From assembly GCA_027314885.1 (NCBI GenBank), contig DAHUZY010000005.1:1-39623 (forward strand): a stretch of 39,623 nt of DNA, written 5' to 3'. Made by a program: the position numbers and the translations under genes. The notes below the pieces were generated by a model. That model had not been told where the DNA came from. It saw only the letters and a list, made by a program, of their open reading frames with translations, and did not search any database. Positions 38,090 to 39,623 of the stretch are shown piece by piece (within the stretch, counting starts at the first letter, position 1; each line of letters starts with the position of its first letter). This DNA comes from Candidatus Saccharimonadota bacterium (GTDB lineage Bacteria > Patescibacteriota > Saccharimonadia > Saccharimonadales > UBA4665).

Positions 38090-39623
38090 ATGGAAAATGA
38101 AGTATATGACAAAGGGGCTGATGAAGAGAACACGAGATCTGGTGGGCCCAGTAGTTTAAACAGCAATCAGGTAGGCCAGTCCGGGGGTGGGGCAACCAGT
38201 CCCTCTACGGGCGGTTATGAGCCCGCCATAGACCATATTCGACAATCAGAGCGTAGTGGAGCAAGTGGTTCAAGTATCCCAAGCCTACCGCCTGGCCAGG
38301 CTCGGCAAGCTTCCCGTGTCCCTACTTCTGAGCTGCGCGCCGCTGAAAATCCCGGGACTAGCAGAAGTGAGTTGCGTAAGGCTGCAAAAATTCCAAACAG
38401 CGATCCTCGGGGCGTCCCTAGTCATGAATATGATGGCGAGGCAAAAAGGATACCTTTTGCAAACGCCCGCGGTTCTCAAAATAGATTCTCTCCCTTTACC
38501 CGTCTTTCTAGAACTATGAAGAAGCGTCTCATCCTTTTGGTGGCTCCAGTTGCAGGCATCTTTGCTATCATTATTGTCTTCCTTTTAATACTGGGTGGCT
38601 CCTTGAAGTTGCCTACTCTCATGCAGAACATCATAGGATATCAGTTCGCTCGGGCGACAAGTCAATTTGCAAGCGACTCCGCTCTAGCGACAGACGAATC
38701 CTTAGCACTTGATGCAACCAGCAAGAGCGTGTTTGGCGCCTTGAAACAGAGGTTCACTACTGGCGTTTCAAATATTAGAGAAAGCACGTGGGGAAAGCTG
38801 GACAATTATCGGCCAGAGAAAGTGCTTCAGACTCTTAGTGAAGATAAAGGGCTAAAATTTAACTATGAAGCCACCCGCATTAGCGGACGACCCGTATTGA
38901 GATCGATTGAGTATGGCGGAAATGTGTATGAGGTCCCCGAGGTTACCGGTATTGCTAAGTGGGTGCCTGGGTTAAATAAGCTTCTTGAGACCAAGAACAA
39001 TACCGCAACCCTTGCTACGAGCGATATCCTTTCGCAAGCCAACAAAGACATGGGGGTAGGTGTCCCAGACATAGTAAGAGGTAGCGTGATGAATAAAATT
39101 ATCAGCCTTGCCGATAGTAGCAGAATTGGACTTATACTAAGAAATTTTAAGGGAATGAACAGTGAAGACGCCCAAACCGAAGCAAGCATACAGATGTACG
39201 ATGCCACCCAAGCGGGTGCAACCATCTCGGACAATGCCGTAACGGGCGAGATAATTAGCGCCGACAGTGCAGTATCAAATGCCACAAAGACTGAAGTACA
39301 AGGTTGGGTACCAACCTGCACTGGTGGTTATTCTGCGGTTGCGTTTTCTAGTTCGGCTGGTTCAGCTACCTGCTCTTCTTCGTCTAGCTCAACAAGCACC
39401 TCTCCAGGCTCAACGCCGGCCACATCAAGCAGCACCAGCGAGCTAGAGCATACTATTTCCACCGGCATTGACCTACCTGCAGAGCAAGCATTGAAAAGTT
39501 CCGTTGGCGGAGGCATATTTAAAACCGCACTAGATTTCGTCGATCCAGTTTATAGCATTGCCACCCCTCTCTGCTTAATTTATGATGGCTCGGTAAAAAA
39601 CTCCCAGCCCTCGATAGATAACC
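38090..39623 (+). CDS. Secretion-locus membrane protein, 3' end beyond window
   Basis: Absent from the ORF track because it runs off the right edge; I read 511 codons. Residues 1-140 are a polar cytoplasmic region rich in Ser/Gly/Arg/Pro, including the repeated TSELRAAENPG / SRSELRKAAKIP. One membrane segment lies at about 146-172 (LILLVAPVAGIFAIIIVFLLILGG split by Pro), followed by a large outside part containing a Ser/Thr-rich linker (about 420-460) with a Cys on each side. Its position 31 bases after virB4 suggests a structural part of the apparatus, perhaps in the VirB8/VirB10 role; no homology supports that beyond topology. Confidence 0.65.
   Translation, partial: MENEVYDKGADEENTRSGGPSSLNSNQVGQSGGGATSPSTGGYEPAIDHIRQSERSGASGSSIPSLPPGQARQASRVPTSELRAAENPGTSRSELRKAAKIPNSDPRGVPSHEYDGEAKRIPFANARGSQNRFSPFTRLSRTMKKRLILLVAPVAGIFAIIIVFLLILGGSLKLPTLMQNIIGYQFARATSQFASDSALATDESLALDATSKSVFGALKQRFTTGVSNIRESTWGKLDNYRPEKVLQTLSEDKGLKFNYEATRISGRPVLRSIEYGGNVYEVPEVTGIAKWVPGLNKLLETKNNTATLATSDILSQANKDMGVGVPDIVRGSVMNKIISLADSSRIGLILRNFKGMNSEDAQTEASIQMYDATQAGATISDNAVTGEIISADSAVSNATKTEVQGWVPTCTGGYSAVAFSSSAGSATCSSSSSSTSTSPGSTPATSSSTSELEHTISTGIDLPAEQALKSSVGGGIFKTALDFVDPVYSIATPLCLIYDGSVKNSQPSIDN

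Noticed and set aside
1-39623. UGA recoded as glycine, as in some CPR phyla
   Set aside because: TGA ends several genes at correct family lengths and in overlapping stops (for example mazE and the GT-C gene), and no conserved Gly position is read as TGA.

Overview
The window looks like a chromosomal segment of a Patescibacteria/CPR bacterium, most likely Saccharibacteria (TM7). The grounds are small genes, many with a -10 box directly before the start codon, and a reduced type IV secretion set (TrbC/VirB2-like pilins, VirB6/TrbL-like, PrgI, TraC-domain, VirB4) typical of that phylum. Lineage-type membrane proteins of unknown function are also present. TGA is used as a stop codon, so the code is the standard one. 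The phylum call is inference from gene content; no 16S rRNA gene lies in the window.

Layout. 1-9.3 kb: core genes, namely murE (cut by the window edge), a LysM-like membrane protein, tsaD, valS, an HTH-HAD fusion, a small membrane protein, a HIT hydrolase, a membrane protein and tRNA-Ser(GCT). 9.3-14.2 kb: a probable integrated element between two tRNA-Ser genes, with a palindrome-rich left flank, two large proteins sharing three copies of an unknown domain, a serine recombinase, then tRNA-Ser(TGA). 14.2-19.4 kb: a small PD-(D/E)XK-like nuclease with a palindromic operator, membrane proteins (one YihY/BrkB), an unlisted 40-residue gene, a MazG-like pyrophosphohydrolase, a GT-C-like membrane glycosyltransferase, tRNA-Ser(CGA) and tRNA-Arg(GCG).

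19.4-25.8 kb: an AT-rich island with five complete toxin-antitoxin modules (MazEF-like, two Phd/PIN, one RHH/PIN, one AbrB/PIN) and a sixth HigBA-type module whose toxin is only a C-terminal remnant. Between the modules lie three copies of a roughly 123-bp imperfectly palindromic repeat at about 1.04-kb spacing, a 29-bp direct repeat resembling a tRNA 3' end, 15-bp iterons, hairpins and a leaderless micro-ORF. The island then passes into a truncated SDR gene and a small membrane protein. It looks like a cassette array, but no integrase gene is present and the repeats do not fit the integron attC consensus.

25.9-39.6 kb: a GT-C-like membrane protein, an Hsp20 chaperone with a structured leader, then a divergent secretion locus. 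Seven VirB2/TrbC-like pilin genes read leftwards, two of them sharing an identical 245-bp 3' segment. VirB6-like, PrgI/VirB3-like, TraC-domain and VirB4 ATPase genes and an incomplete membrane protein read rightwards from the same promoter region. Together they should build an envelope-spanning apparatus, plausibly used for contact with the host cell.

A theme across the window is leaderless transcription. At least fourteen genes have a good -10 hexamer ending 6-7 bases before the start codon, which decided several start choices here against the longer ORF-track starts.
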